Notes under the pieces: model-generated
What the model was told of the DNA's origin: nothing
What the model saw: only the letters and a program-made list of their open reading frames with translations
Database searches by the model: none
Translations under genes and position numbers: made by a program
DNA from: Helichrysum umbraculigerum
Taxonomy: Eukaryota; Streptophyta; Magnoliopsida; Asterales; Asteraceae
NCBI GenBank assembly: GCA_949592205.1
Contig: CATIUR010000005.1
Coordinates: 113,101,777-113,165,776 of the forward strand
Direction of reading: 5' to 3'
Length of the DNA stretch: 64,000 nt
Shown: positions 10,996 to 22,448 of the stretch, piece after piece
How the letters are laid out: each line of letters opens with the position of its first letter
Numbering within the stretch: position 1 is the stretch's first letter

Positions 10996-12078
10996 ATGCC
11001 ACCGAAAAGACAAACTTTCAGCGCGGCTGAACTCGCTCGATTTGTTTCTCAAGGAGTGGCCGAAGCTCTAGCTACACGATCACCACCGTCTGTGAACGCT
11101 ACTCCTGTTGCTAAACCCTGCAGCTACAATGATTTTCTCAAGTGCAAACCTCTAAACTTCAAGGGTACAGAAGGTGCCATTGGATTGGTCAGGTGGTTTG
11201 AAAGGATGGAGTCAGTCTTTAGGATCAGTAACTACTCGGAAGATTCCCAAGTTAAGTATGCCACCTGTACATTTCTGGAAAGTGCTCTGACGTGGTGGAA
11301 CTCGTATATTCAGTCTGTGGGAATTGATGCTGCATATGGAATCCCATGGGAAGAACTGAAAAGGATGCTAAGGGATGAGTACTGTCCCAATGAGGAACTC
11401 CAGAGGTTGGAAGATGAGTTCTGGCACTTGACCGTTCAGGGTACTGACATCATTGGTTATACAACCAGATTTCAGCAGCTCGCTCTTCTCTGCCCAGCTA
11501 TGGTAGATCCTGAACGTAAGCGGATTGAGAGGTACATCCGTGGACTCCCGAAGGATATTCAAGGGAATGTTACTTCGTCAAAACCTGGAACTATTCAGAG
11601 TGCTATTCGTATGGCACATGAGCTTATGGCGCAAGTTGTTAGGCGCGAGACACCTGTAACACCTACTGGAAACTCTGGCAAGCATAAGTGGGAAGGAAAC
11701 CCCAACACCTCCAACAAAAAGGTTGATACTGTTAAAACCTACCCAACTGGCTCAGGCGACAAGAAGGAGTATAAGGGAAGTAAACCCTTTTGCTCGAAAT
11801 GTAGCCTTCATCATGATGGTGCGTGTCCTTGCACCAAATGCAAGAGATTTGGGCACGTGGCCAAGGATTGCAAGACAGTTGCAACTGGTACCAACACTTC
11901 TGCACCTAAGACTTGTTATGAGTGCAATGGTACTGGGCATTTCAGGAAGGATTGCCCTCAACTGAAAAACAAAAACAACAACCCTGCTCGAGGAAGAGCT
12001 TACGTACTCCGTGCTAGGGAAGACCCAAACCCTAGTCTTGCTGATTTACTCAACGATGGTACATTCGCTTACCGATAA
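10996..12078 (+). CDS. gag: Gag polyprotein of element E (Tekay/Del-like)
   Basis: The 360-residue intact Gag is the structural protein that assembles the retrotransposon particle in the cytoplasm and binds its RNA. The N-terminus (MPPKRQTF) and the central retrotransposon gag domain (about 45-215; landmarks LNFKGTEG, WFERMESVF, ALTWWNSY, RDEYCPNEELQRLE, IERYIRGLP) are typical of chromoviruses. Two CX2CX4HX4C zinc knuckles follow (CTKCKRFGHVAKDC and CYECNGTGHFRKDC, about 275-320), with a shorter Cys/His run before them. The frame stops soon after (LLNDGTFAYR), where a full element would run into protease. The start is the first in-frame ATG after the leader and aligns with the gag start of B. 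The intact frame suggests recent selection or youth. Enzymes would have to come from another element. Confidence 0.93.
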   Translation: MPPKRQTFSAAELARFVSQGVAEALATRSPPSVNATPVAKPCSYNDFLKCKPLNFKGTEGAIGLVRWFERMESVFRISNYSEDSQVKYATCTFLESALTWWNSYIQSVGIDAAYGIPWEELKRMLRDEYCPNEELQRLEDEFWHLTVQGTDIIGYTTRFQQLALLCPAMVDPERKRIERYIRGLPKDIQGNVTSSKPGTIQSAIRMAHELMAQVVRRETPVTPTGNSGKHKWEGNPNTSNKKVDTVKTYPTGSGDKKEYKGSKPFCSKCSLHHDGACPCTKCKRFGHVAKDCKTVATGTNTSAPKTCYECNGTGHFRKDCPQLKNKNNNPARGRAYVLRAREDPNPSLADLLNDGTFAYR

Positions 12079-13452
12079 CCCTACTACCTCAATGTTGTTG
12101 GCTTTACTAAAATTTTAATTATTACTCGATACTTCATTCTGTAGCTTAGATCCTATGAGTGAGATAGGATTTGTATACATATCTGATTAGACTATTATGT
12201 GTTATAGGTATATACACATATATAGGTCTCAAATGCGTACTACCCTATAGGCTATTATATACTGAAGGTATAGGAATAGGCCTTATCTGATGATACTTTA
12301 GTTACTACTTACTCTACCGAAAACGACAAAATATAGCTACTTCAGTGTCCTTTGATATAAGGATCGAAACTTTGTATTTGCTTACTACTACTACCTACCT
12401 GATTATACGCCAAAGATATTTTGAAACCCACTCTACTGTACTGTTAGGTATTCCTTAGGAAAACTATTTCAACAAAATTTCAACAGGCATTTACTCTGAA
12501 GTTTTCATAACTCCTGTTTATCGACAGACTTTTCTAAACAAAATTTTCAAATCATGATCACTGACAATGATTTCAACTGAACTACTTATCAAATCAACTT
12601 TTCAACGGATTTCAAGTTTCAACCGACTATCACCTTCATAGTTCTGACGAAATGAATTTCTAATAAAAATTCTACAGGAATTTTTCACGAAATGTTTTAT
12701 AAAAATTTCCAAAATTTATAAACATGTAAACTTATTTATAGTGCACAGCTCTAAACAAATTTCAAACTTTGAATGGTCAACAAAGTTACATAGTACACAA
12801 TGACCTCCTTGCTATTATAGGAACAAAACCTACCAAACTCTAAATAGGGATGCGATTATGGTAACTCGCTAGCAACCTAGCTGCTTTCATACTACTTACT
12901 TGATAAACTTTACTTGCTACTTGATACTTGATAGATTTTTCCTAGATTCTAAGTACACTAAAGAGTTAGGGAAAAATGACAATTTAGATTCTATAGTTTC
13001 TTTAAGAGACGATGTTTAGCTTGCAGATATATAGGAATAACATATCCTACTTTGTGGTATACCGGAAAACATACCGGTTAAAAGTTATTTTTATATACGA
13101 TGGGTAACATCCCACCTGAAACAAATGTAGGCTGAACCATATAGTTTCTGTAGGAGACTGATAGGATCTAGTATTGTGGGAAACATAAAGAAATTACTAC
13201 TTTACTTGAGGCTATTAGTACAAAGTGTAGCTACACCTTAGTGACTGACTGACCTTGTCCTACCGACAAAATGGTCAACTACTTTACAACACACTTCCTC
13301 TACTCCTTTAATGGCCAGTAGGGCGTTAGCTTAACAAGGGGAGGGAGGTATTATTTGAATGAGGTTATAGCACTCACAGTAGACTCACACACTTTCTTAG
13401 AGAATACACACACAATTACTACACACAAATTTCGGGACGAAATTCTCTTAAC
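12079..13452 (+). other. Non-coding interior of E between gag and polypurine tract
   Basis: This stretch takes the place of protease, RT and integrase. I see no long frame and no RT or integrase motif. Only the last 40 bases (tttcgggacgaaattctc and on) look like the residual pol end of a chromovirus. Direct repeats near 12120-12250 are weak. Confidence 0.7.
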
Positions 13453-13462
13453 AAGGGGAGAA
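13453..13462 (+). other. Polypurine tract of E
   Basis: AAGGGGAGAA abuts the 3' LTR start TGTGACACCC at 13463. This is the expected position and composition for the plus-strand primer. Confidence 0.92.
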
Positions 13463-16400
13463 TGTGACACCCGGTCAAAATAACCCAAAATTAGCACCTA
13501 ATTTAAACTTTTAAAACACGTAATTACATACGTGTCAATACTCAAGTACACAAGTATTTATATATATGTATATATATAAACCGAAACGATTAATTAATAA
13601 TCGCAAATACACGAACCTAACAAAACGTAGAAACCCAAAATAAAATTTGGTGAAAAACATTTTTAAACAAAGTATTATTATTGAGAATAATAACTACGTA
13701 CTCCGTTTGAAATTTAAATACACTTTAGATACTGAAAACTATCCGTACATTTTAAGTAAAACAAAGATATATTTTATATCTCTTTAAAAGTATTTCTATA
13801 AAATACTTTGATTGAAAACGTATACGATTCTATTTTTAGAAAATTATCATTTTAAAAGATTACACTATTTAACGATCGGGTACACGAACACGGGTCGAGA
13901 ATTACCTATCTACCTCAATAATTGAGGCCGGTTATAATACCCGACCTCAATTATTTGATACACACACACGCTCAAATTCCAGTCTCTTTCTCTTCCTCTG
14001 CTCTCTCTCGATCCATCTCAAATTCAACAACAACAATAACATTAACAACAACAACAAAGATCAGTAACATCATCATCATCATCTAGCTTCAAAATCATCA
14101 TCTTCATCATCGGAGCATCATCATCATCCTCACGGTCTCGTTTTAAAAATTGTAAGGAAACGATCACTTTTACGTTTATTACTCGTTATATATTAGTTTT
14201 AGCATGATATAAACTATCTATAATTGATTGGAGATCAAAACATACCCAAATTTTGTTAAAATCCGAACACCCTCTGTAACCATGAACTGATGCTACAGTA
14301 CCACGAATAAACGACGCGATCGCGTCATTTTAAAAGGCAAAAGAAACGTACCGAACACATATAATCACGCGATCGCGTGAAGGGGTGAAATCACGCGATC
14401 GGTTTAAGAATTCACGCGATCGGGTCATGGATTAAATCACGCGATCGGCCGAAGCATTCACGCGATCGCGTGAGATGTAAACGTTGGTCAGATTTTCGAA
14501 AATGTTAACTGTGGTGATTTAATTTCAAAACACAAACTAAACTAATTACGGATACTTTTAATAACAATTTATACAAACTATTAATAAACAGAAACAATAC
14601 GATAAATTGTGAAAACTTATGGAATACAATTTCATGAAACAAACTAAATTATATTTCTCAAATATAATTGTAACCCGATACCAACGGGCCGTACGCTTTT
14701 GCAAACTACAAACTTAATTGGATCTCAAACGCGTAAACGTAAACACTAGACAAATATGTTGAACATAATCCATTAAGTGAACAAATACACGAATGAATTA
14801 CTAGGCGTACACTTACAAATATATAATCTCACGTGTTTAGGACACTAGGGGATTACACTTGGAATACGTGCGCACTTTAGGATTGCTTGCTCAACAGGTG
14901 AGTCTCACTGCCCCTTTTTTTTACTGTTTTACTTTGGGGGAGATGCATCACTTGTTTACTAAATGTAATTGTTACTGAATATACTTGTTTACTGTATGTA
15001 CTTGTTTGTTGAAAGTGATTGTTTACTAAAATTACTTGAATTACTAAATACATTTACAAATGTATTAAATTACTGACTTTAATACCAGTACAAAAGGTAT
15101 TATTTTACAAACTATAATACTAGTACAAAATGTATTATTTTACTGATTTGAATACAAGTACAAAATGTATTGTTTTACTGACTTTAATACCAGTACGAAA
15201 GGTATTATTTTACAAACTATAATACTAGTACAAAATGTATTATTTTACTGATTTGAATACAAGTACAAAATGTATTGTTTTACTGACTTTAATACCAGTA
15301 CGAAAGGTATTATTTTACAAACTATAATACTAGTACAAAATGTATTATTTTACTGATTTGAATACAAGTACAAAATGTATTGTTTTACTGACTTTAATAC
15401 CAGTACGAAAGGTATTATTTTACAAACTATAATACTAGTACAAAATGTATTATTTTACTGATTTGAATACAAGTACAAAATGTATTGTTTTACTGACTTT
15501 AATACCAGTACGAAAGGTATTATTTTACAAACTATAATACTAGTACAAAATGTATTATTTTATTGATTTGAATACAAGTACAAAATGTATTGTTTTACTG
15601 ACTTTAATACCAGTACGAAAGGTATTATTTTACAAACTATAATACTAGTACAAAATGTATTATTTTACTGATTTGAATACAAGTACAAAATGTATCGTTT
15701 TACCGACTTTAATACAAATACAAAATGTATTATTTTACAAACTATAATACAAGTACAAAATGTATTATTTTACTGATTTGAATACAAGTACAAAATGTAT
15801 CGTTTTACCGACTTTAATACAAATACAAAATGTATTATTTTACAAACTATAATACAAGTACAAAATGTATTATTTTACTGATTTGAATACAAGTACAAAA
15901 TGTATTATTTTACCGACTTTAATACCAGTACAAAAGGTATTATTTTACAAACTATAATACAAGTACAAAATGTATTATTTTACCGACTTTAATCCAAATA
16001 CAAAATGTATTAATTACCGACGTATTGCTTTACTGAACTGCATGAGTTTCTATTTAATCCAATGAAGACCTCTGAATTATAGTCGTCAGTTATACGATAA
16101 GCGCGAATTTTAGTATATGGATCCATATGGGACTGACAATCCCCGCCTGGGGTGGTAGCTCCACCACGAACCGCACTAGTATAAACAGGCGTTTCTTATT
16201 CGTTTCATATGGGTATTTTTGGATTAGTACTCACGGGGGCAAAATTACAGACGTGTTAAGCTTCGACTATAATGGCTCATGACATGGCAATAAATTGACC
16301 GACTACACCGACTTTACTATGTTTGTGAAACACTATTTTACTAAATTACTACTGTTGTACAATTATGCTTTACTGTTTTACTGATTGTGAATGAATTACT

Positions 16401-16800
16401 TACTGATTTATTCAAACTGTTTATTACTGTATACTATAAACCTGTGAGATTCACCAACCTTTTGGTTGACCTTTTTAGTGATGTATTCTCAGGTACTCTG
16501 CAACAGTAGGATGGCCCGCAGGGTATGCAAGGCTAGTACGAGTCGCATGCATAAACACTTGAAGATTTTATTAGCATAATCTTTTGTACTTTGATTATGT
16601 GTTTAAAATCTTTTGATTAACTTTGCGAACTCGCAATGATGTATTACTTATAACATAAAACCTTGTACTACTTTTGTAATACTGTAATGTATTTCTAAAC
16701 GTCTCATTTAGAGTCGTTTGCTTGTACTTTGGTGTTTTGATATTTGATTAGTGACACCCAAAACTCGCTTCCGCAAAGCATTAAATTTGGGGGTGTCACA
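13463..16800 (+). repeat. 3' LTR of element E
   Basis: It is almost identical to 7055-10182 but 210 bp longer, all of it in the tandem array (about 15040-16020), where six rather than four copies of the gactttaataccagtac unit are present (near 15070, 15178, 15283, 15388, 15493, 15598). The palindrome cluster is at about 14312-14471. It ends GGGTGTCACA, then ggggt. Confidence 0.95.
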
Positions 16801-17548
16801 GGGGTGGCCGGCCTCTAGGGGGTCCCAAAAGGGGTATTTTGGTCATTTCTCATTTCCTATATAATTAGTTACCTTCTCCGTTCGTTTACTCGATTGTTTT
16901 GGTATTTATATATACGTAAAATGTTTAATACGCGTATTTAAATGATGAATTTAATTAAGAATATTTTCACTTGAAATATTTAATATAGATACTTGGAAAC
17001 ATTTATAAAAATGTTCCGTTAATTTATCGGCCACGATTCGCGTGCACATTTTACGGAGGTTTAATCGCATAGCGTTTTAAATAGACGTTTTTCATTGACG
17101 AACTATTATATGATGTTTTCAATAATAATTTCATACAAAATAATATATTTTAAATTATTAAAATATATTTTGACTTTCGTTCGATTGTCGGGCGCGTTCC
17201 GCGCGTTTCTGTTGCGTTTGAGACGTTTTAGTCAAAACGCCTAAGTTTTTCGTGTATTAATTTAACAAATTAACAATATATGATAAATAACTTCTAAAAA
17301 AATAGATTCAAGTTATTTATAGGAATGTTTTCACCAAAGTCGTATAATTAGGCGGACTCCGTCCGGTTGTTTTGCACAATTTTATCAAATTGCGTAAGCG
17401 TAATTACAACTAATTACGTAAGCGTATATTCACAAAATATACAAGTAGTTACAAGCAATTACAAGTATTTAGCCTAATTCTAAACTAAACACACGTAATT
17501 AGGGTTTCAAGTAGGATTATCAGTAACCCTAAATCGTCGGGTGTCACA

Positions 17549-17558
17549 TTCTCCCCCT
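17549..17558 (-). other. Polypurine tract of element B
   Basis: On the minus strand agggggagaa lies immediately before TGTGACACCC. The upstream tttcgggacgaaattctc matches the same region in E. Confidence 0.9.
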
Positions 17559-17730
17559 GTTAGGAGAATTTCGTCCCGAAATTTTCTCGTGGTGACGGTT
17601 TGTGTGTAGTCTGAGAGAGAAAGTAAGCATGTGTTTCTAGCGTAAGTTTGTGTAATGGATTATACTTGTTCGATATCGAATAATATTTGAAAGAGTCAGG
17701 TGATCGAAAAGAAACGTACACGTAACAAAG

Positions 17731-18744
17731 TTATGGGTTCTGTCGGGCACTGTTGTTCAACTTCGGACATTCATTCCTGAAATGCCCAGCGTTTCCGCAC
17801 TCGAAACAAGTTTTTGCCTTACAATCCTTGGCCTGGTGTCCATAACGTTTGCATTTGTTATAGGGATAACCACAGGGTCCATTGTGATGACTATTACAGC
17901 TGGGACAATATGGCCGGTGTCCCTCATAGCCTTTCTTTTCTCCGGGTCCTGTAGCATAGGCCATGACAATCTCTGGCCTCTTTGCTAATTGTTGTCCTGG
18001 GTTTTCATTGTTGTTTCCATTGCGTTTCCTTTTGTTATCTCCGATGCTTTTCTCAGCGGGTGTACCACGACGGACAATCTACGCCATGAGTTCATGTGCC
18101 ATACGGACGGCACTTTGGATGGTTCCGGGTTTCGAAGAAGTTACATTTCCTTGGATCATCTCTGGAAGACCCCAAATGTATCTCTCGATACGTTTGTATT
18201 CGGGGTCCACCATGGATGGACAAAGAAGAGCAAGCTGGTGGAACCTGGTTGTGTAGCTGGTGATGCCGTTTCCTTGAACTGTGAGGTTCCAGAATTCCTG
18301 TTCGAGCTGTTGGAGTTGCTCACGAGGACAGTATTCTTCCCTCAGCATGTTTTTGAGTTCATCCTAGGATATTTGATAGGCAGCATCAATACCATGGGTT
18401 TGGGCGTATGAGTTCCAGAAAGTGAGAGCACCCTCAGCTAGTGTGCAGGTAGAGAATTTTACTTTGTTTTCCTCTTGGCAGTTACTTATTCGAAAAACGG
18501 ACTCCATTTTCTCAATCTAGTGCATGAGACCGACGGCTCCTTCGGTTCCTTTGAAATTAAGGGGATTACAATTTGTGAAATCCTTGTAGGTGCAGGGCTT
18601 TGGCACGGGTGGATTGTTGCCTGCCCCTCCAGGGTTTCCTTGGTTCGGGTTAAGGTCATTTCTGGCAGCTTCTAGGGCCGCTTGTACCCTCTGATTGATG
18701 AGTCACTCGATATCGGCGGAGCTCATTTGACGTTTTGGTGCCAT
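17731..18744 (-). pseudogene. gag: Gag of element B, one frame with four nonsense codons
   Basis: Reading from the ATG at 18744 gives a Tekay-like Gag of 338 codons including the stop, with no frameshift: N-terminus MAPKRQMSSADIE, gag domain (LREEYCPREQLQQLEQEFW, IERYIWGLPEMIQGN) and zinc knuckles (CKRYGHQAKDC preceded by a variant Cys, and CFECGNAGHFRNEC). Four in-frame stops occur, at 18703-18705 (TGA), 18517-18519 (TAG), 18364-18366 (TAG) and 18079-18081 (TAG). Alignment to E's Gag suggests the lost codons were Trp at the second and third positions and Gln at the fourth; Arg at the first is a guess. The plus-strand frames over the same bases are shadows. Confidence 0.9.
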
Positions 18745-19916
18745 GATTCTAAAAGTAAGAAATTGAGAGGCACGTAAGATGACGTTGAGTAGGATTTAAG
18801 GTCATTACAGGTGTATAAAGGAAAGTAAAACAGATGTTTATGACACGTCGAAATAATTAAGTAAAACAAGGAGGTAAATTTATATAACCACACTGAGGCG
18901 CAAGTTCAAAATGATTACAGGACTTAGATGGTTCTCAAAATATGCCGGGCAGTGTTACATCTGGTCTTAGTTCAAGAGTTTACATAGATAACAAAGATAG
19001 ATAGTTGGGTACATCCCGCCCCAACAAGTTACAATGTCAAGGGATAAACTAATCCTGAGGGGAATTTGGTGGTGGAATAAGTGTAACGACTTGCTCCTTG
19101 GTTGCAAGCATTCATTGCGACAGCGATCGAAGTGGTTTAGTTGTTATTAAGATTGTTGTGTTCAGAGTAGTTAAAGTCATAAACCGAGTCATAGCTAAGT
19201 CGTTGGAATCCATCCAAGTGTTGGAGATATTATTTCGAGTAGGTAGTGTGAATAGGATAAGGTCTAGTTCGAGGAGGTCTGCCCTTCTAGTCATGTGTAG
19301 CACGCACGCTCCATGGGTCTATGATAAAAGTGGGTATGAAGAGTATGAAGTGAGGAAGCATCGTACGGTTGAAGTTCTATACGTGTTTCCGAGTGATTTG
19401 GTTGTGAGCGGAAAAAAGAGGGTGAAGTAGGCGTCACTTATTTGGGTGGCGAATCCTTAGGTGGATTCTTCTCAAATGAGTCATATTCGATTATATCGTT
19501 GCCTGATTCGGTTGGTCGAGCAGGTACCATGGAAATCTCCACAATTGTGAGTAAGGCTAGAGCCTCGTTTTCAGAGTTGGGTGACGTAGTTGTGGGAGTG
19601 GTTTCCGTGAAGGGTGGTAAGTAAGTTTAGTGTACGTAAGGTTATACATATATATACACATAAAAGCCTAGCACATAAGCACATATAAAGGTTGGTCCCA
19701 TTCTATCATCGGTCTACGTCTGCTACTGTACTCTCGTTCACTATAACCATTTCAGGTCTTGCATCGAATCTCGTTTAATTGTACATAGTTGATCAGGCTA
19801 TGTTAAATTAAATTTAATTGATGCAATCGCTGAACAAGTCATACTAAACAAGGAATACTAACTTAACGGTCATAGTCTAGGTCACTAATGCAATCTTAGT
19901 TCGCTATAACCTCAGG
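18745..19916 (-). other. 5' untranslated leader of element B
   Basis: This 1.2-kb stretch lies between the primer site and the gag start on the element strand. The minus strand has no useful ORF, and the plus-strand frames at 19098-19624 have no recognisable domain, so I do not call them. Its right end (19800-19916) resembles the leader of E near 10200-10330, reversed. Confidence 0.7.
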
Positions 19917-19927
19917 CTCTGATACCA
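19917..19927 (-). other. Primer binding site of B (initiator tRNA-Met)
   Basis: ctctgatacca on the plus strand is TGGTATCAGAG on the element strand, 3 nt inside the LTR edge at 19931. Confidence 0.92.
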
Positions 19928-21258
19928 ATCTGTCGCACCCCCCGAAACACGTGGCAGCGGAAACATGAGGTGTCACGGGGCTACGACCAAATCAAATATC
20001 ATCACTCAAAGATTACAACAAACGACCTCTATATGAGACGTTGAAAATAGTTACATTACAATAATTCAGAAGTTTACAAAAGTATTTGGAGTTCGCATAA
20101 TAAAAGTAGAATTACAAGATTAAAACTACAAAATATAGTAAATGCAATTCTAATTCCTTGATGTTTGAAAACAATGCGACTCAAGCTATGCTTTCCAAAA
20201 GCATCCTACTGTCTTGTTTCATGTGGGTAGTCCTACAGCGTCTGCAAACCTGAGAATACATACTAAAAGGGTCAACATAAAGTTGGTGAGTTCATAGGTT
20301 TGCAAGCAGTTGTAAACATAAGTAAGAAATATGAGATTTCCGTTGCGTTGCACATATGCAAAAACTGTTGTAAAAATATCAGGTTGTCATTTGTTATTCC
20401 TTGTTTTCCTTTGTTATCATTTGTTATCCTTTGCGTCATGAGCTCATAGTTCGAAGCTTAACCCTTGTTGTTGCCTCAGCAAGTGTCTAATCCGGAACAC
20501 TCGTTTATCAAGTATTATGCGTCCGTTTGACCAGTTAGAGCAACCTAACCCGGACGGGGGTGTCAATCCCCAATAGATCTATTCACAAATACTCATGCTT
20601 ACAAATAATTAACGAACTACGATGTGCGAGGGCTTTGTTGGATTATGGTTTCACTCATGCGTTATCCTTTGCTTTCCCTTGTTTCCTTTGTTTTCATTGT
20701 TCCCTTTGTTTTCATTGTTCCCTTTGTTATCCATTGTTTATAAAACAGTTGTATAAAAGCAGTTGCATAACGGCAGTTGTATAAAGCATGTACAAAGATA
20801 GTTGTATAAAACATGTATGTATGTATTCTCACCCCAAAATAGTTAAAACGAGTAAAACGGAGGCTATGAAACTCACCTTAGATTAGCAAGTAGCAAGCAA
20901 ATATAAAATAAGCAAGCAAGCCGATGTGCAACCTTCTAACGTCCTAAACGTATAAGGTTGTGTAAGTAGATGTCTTGTAAGACCATCTATAGCGATTGTA
21001 TAAGTGGGGGTTAATGTCCACTTAAGCCAATCGTGTAGGTGGAGGGTTAATATCCACCTAGAGCTAGTTCATCAACTAGTTATGTCCAAATAAGTTGTTC
21101 AAGTTCGTCTATCAAAAACGTGTACGACCCGTTGGTGAAAGTTTGTAATAATAATTCATTTAGACATTATTATTAAGTTTGTTTTGTTGTATACTATTCA
21201 GTAGTACAAATCGTGTGTTGCAAATAGATTATTCTAGTTTGTATAAGCCTTAAACCGT

Positions 21259-21421
21259 AGGTCAAAGTTGGTCAACTCGTTGGTCAAAGCTGGTCAAACC
21301 TGGTCAAACTGGTCAAACCTGGTCAACTGGTCAAACCTGGACAACCTAGTCAAACCTGGTCAACTGGTCAAACCTGGTCAAACTAGTCAAACCTGGTCAA
21401 ACTGGTTAAGGTTGGTCAAAC
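21259..21421 (-). repeat. TTGACC (W-box-like) array in B 5' LTR
   Basis: About fifteen copies of ggtcaa or gtcaa occur, in the TTTGACCAGG or TTTGACCAGT phrasing on the element strand. The array is longer than the 5808-5933 array of the partner LTR, so copy number has changed since the LTRs were identical. Confidence 0.75.
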
Positions 21422-22445
21422 TATGAGTCACTTCTCAATTTATATGTCGGTTTCTAATTCGGGAAGCTTTCTAAGTTTAGTTTTTGGTCCAAGTTACTAA
21501 CTAAGTCACCCAAAACCATTTTTGTTACCACTTTCCAAAAATAGTAAGTTTTGTCGTTTTTAGCCACCGAGCCGTTTTTGTTGACTTGGTCAAACCTACC
21601 CGGTTTGACCCGAAACTTTTACCCAACCCATACATCAGTTTATAGAGTCCATAAAATTTGTCGGTTCGTGTCGGGGTTCATCCAAAGTGTCGGTTTCTAA
21701 CATGCAACTTAAGATTTCAAGATTTCATAATTTTCGACTTTTGTCGGTTTGGTTCGCCATTTAATTTCTACCACTTCTGGTCCAAATCAAGTCTCACAAA
21801 TTTTACCAATTGATCATCAATGTCTTTGGTCTAACATATAATTTTTACAGAAACTATAGTGTTCATTTACATATTTAAACAAATTCGCGAAGGAACCGAA
21901 CTCGGTTTTCGAAAACTTCCAGACCAGACTCAAAGATCAGATTATTCACAAAAGTACGTACATATCTGGAAAAAGTGAAAAACACAAAAGTTGTAGCCCT
22001 TTTCGATACGCAACTTTTAAAAAAAATTCGTTATTTAATTCGTCCTAGAACTCAAGATACGACCATTTTTGTACACTGACTTTTTGAGAGACAGATTGTT
22101 GCATGTTCATGTATATGTTGTAAAAACGATTTTTGAGTTGAAATTTGGACATAATAGTGATGGATGAACATAATAACATGTAAATCAGTATAATGGAAGT
22201 AGAAATAGGATTCCTTACAATGGTGTTTGATGAATTTGAGATGAGATGATGATGCTTGTGTTCTTGAGCTAATTTGCCTTGTAAAAAGTTAACTTTTAAG
22301 GTGGTGGTGCTATGGTAGTTTATGGTGGTGGATGGTGGTTTATGGAGAAGTTAAATCTCTGGAAATATTGAGGGAGAGAGTGAGAGGATACTTGAGAGAG
22401 AATGGTTGAGTGAAATGAAGGGAAATGGGATGAATGCATGTAATC

Positions 22446-22448
22446 TAA
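22446..22448. repeat. Target site duplication of Harbinger element (left)
   Basis: taa occurs here and at 25222-25224. The empty site in the partner LTR of B (6951-6970) reads taatctaagtggag, with one copy. Confidence 0.88.

Larger units (their letters stand above)
7055..16800 (+). mobile_element. Young Tekay/Del-like gag-only LTR element E (TR-GAG type)
   Basis: This is a complete plus-strand element: 5' LTR 7055-10182 (3128 bp), primer site 10186-10196, gag 10996-12078, polypurine tract 13453-13462, 3' LTR 13463-16800 (3338 bp), 5-bp duplication ggggt. Termini are TGTGACACCC and GGGTGTCACA. The LTRs are near identical apart from scattered single-base changes and 210 bp of extra tandem repeat in the 3' copy. 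There is no protease, RT, RNase H or integrase; 12079-13452 has no convincing ORF. The sequence before the polypurine tract (ttcgggacgaaattctctta) is the chromovirus pol tail, so E looks derived from a full-length Tekay-like parent. Confidence 0.95.
4498..17548 (-). repeat. 3' LTR of element B, interrupted by E
   Basis: Sequence 4498-7054 joined to 16806-17548 matches 19931-22448 plus 25225-26060. It begins tgtcgcaccc and ends gggtgtcaca on the plus strand. It is split by element E at 7055-16800, with ggggt duplicated at 7050-7054 and 16801-16805. The polypurine tract (agggggagaa on the element strand) abuts its inner edge at 17549. Confidence 0.92.

Noticed and set aside
17782..18411. Plus-strand ORFs of 68, 97 and 140 residues
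   Set aside because: They are shadows antisense to the gag of B, whose zinc knuckles and gag motifs are on the minus strand.
19098..19624. Two plus-strand ORFs in element B (110 and 60 residues)
   Set aside because: They have no known domain, lie antisense to B's 5' leader, and are not conserved in E.
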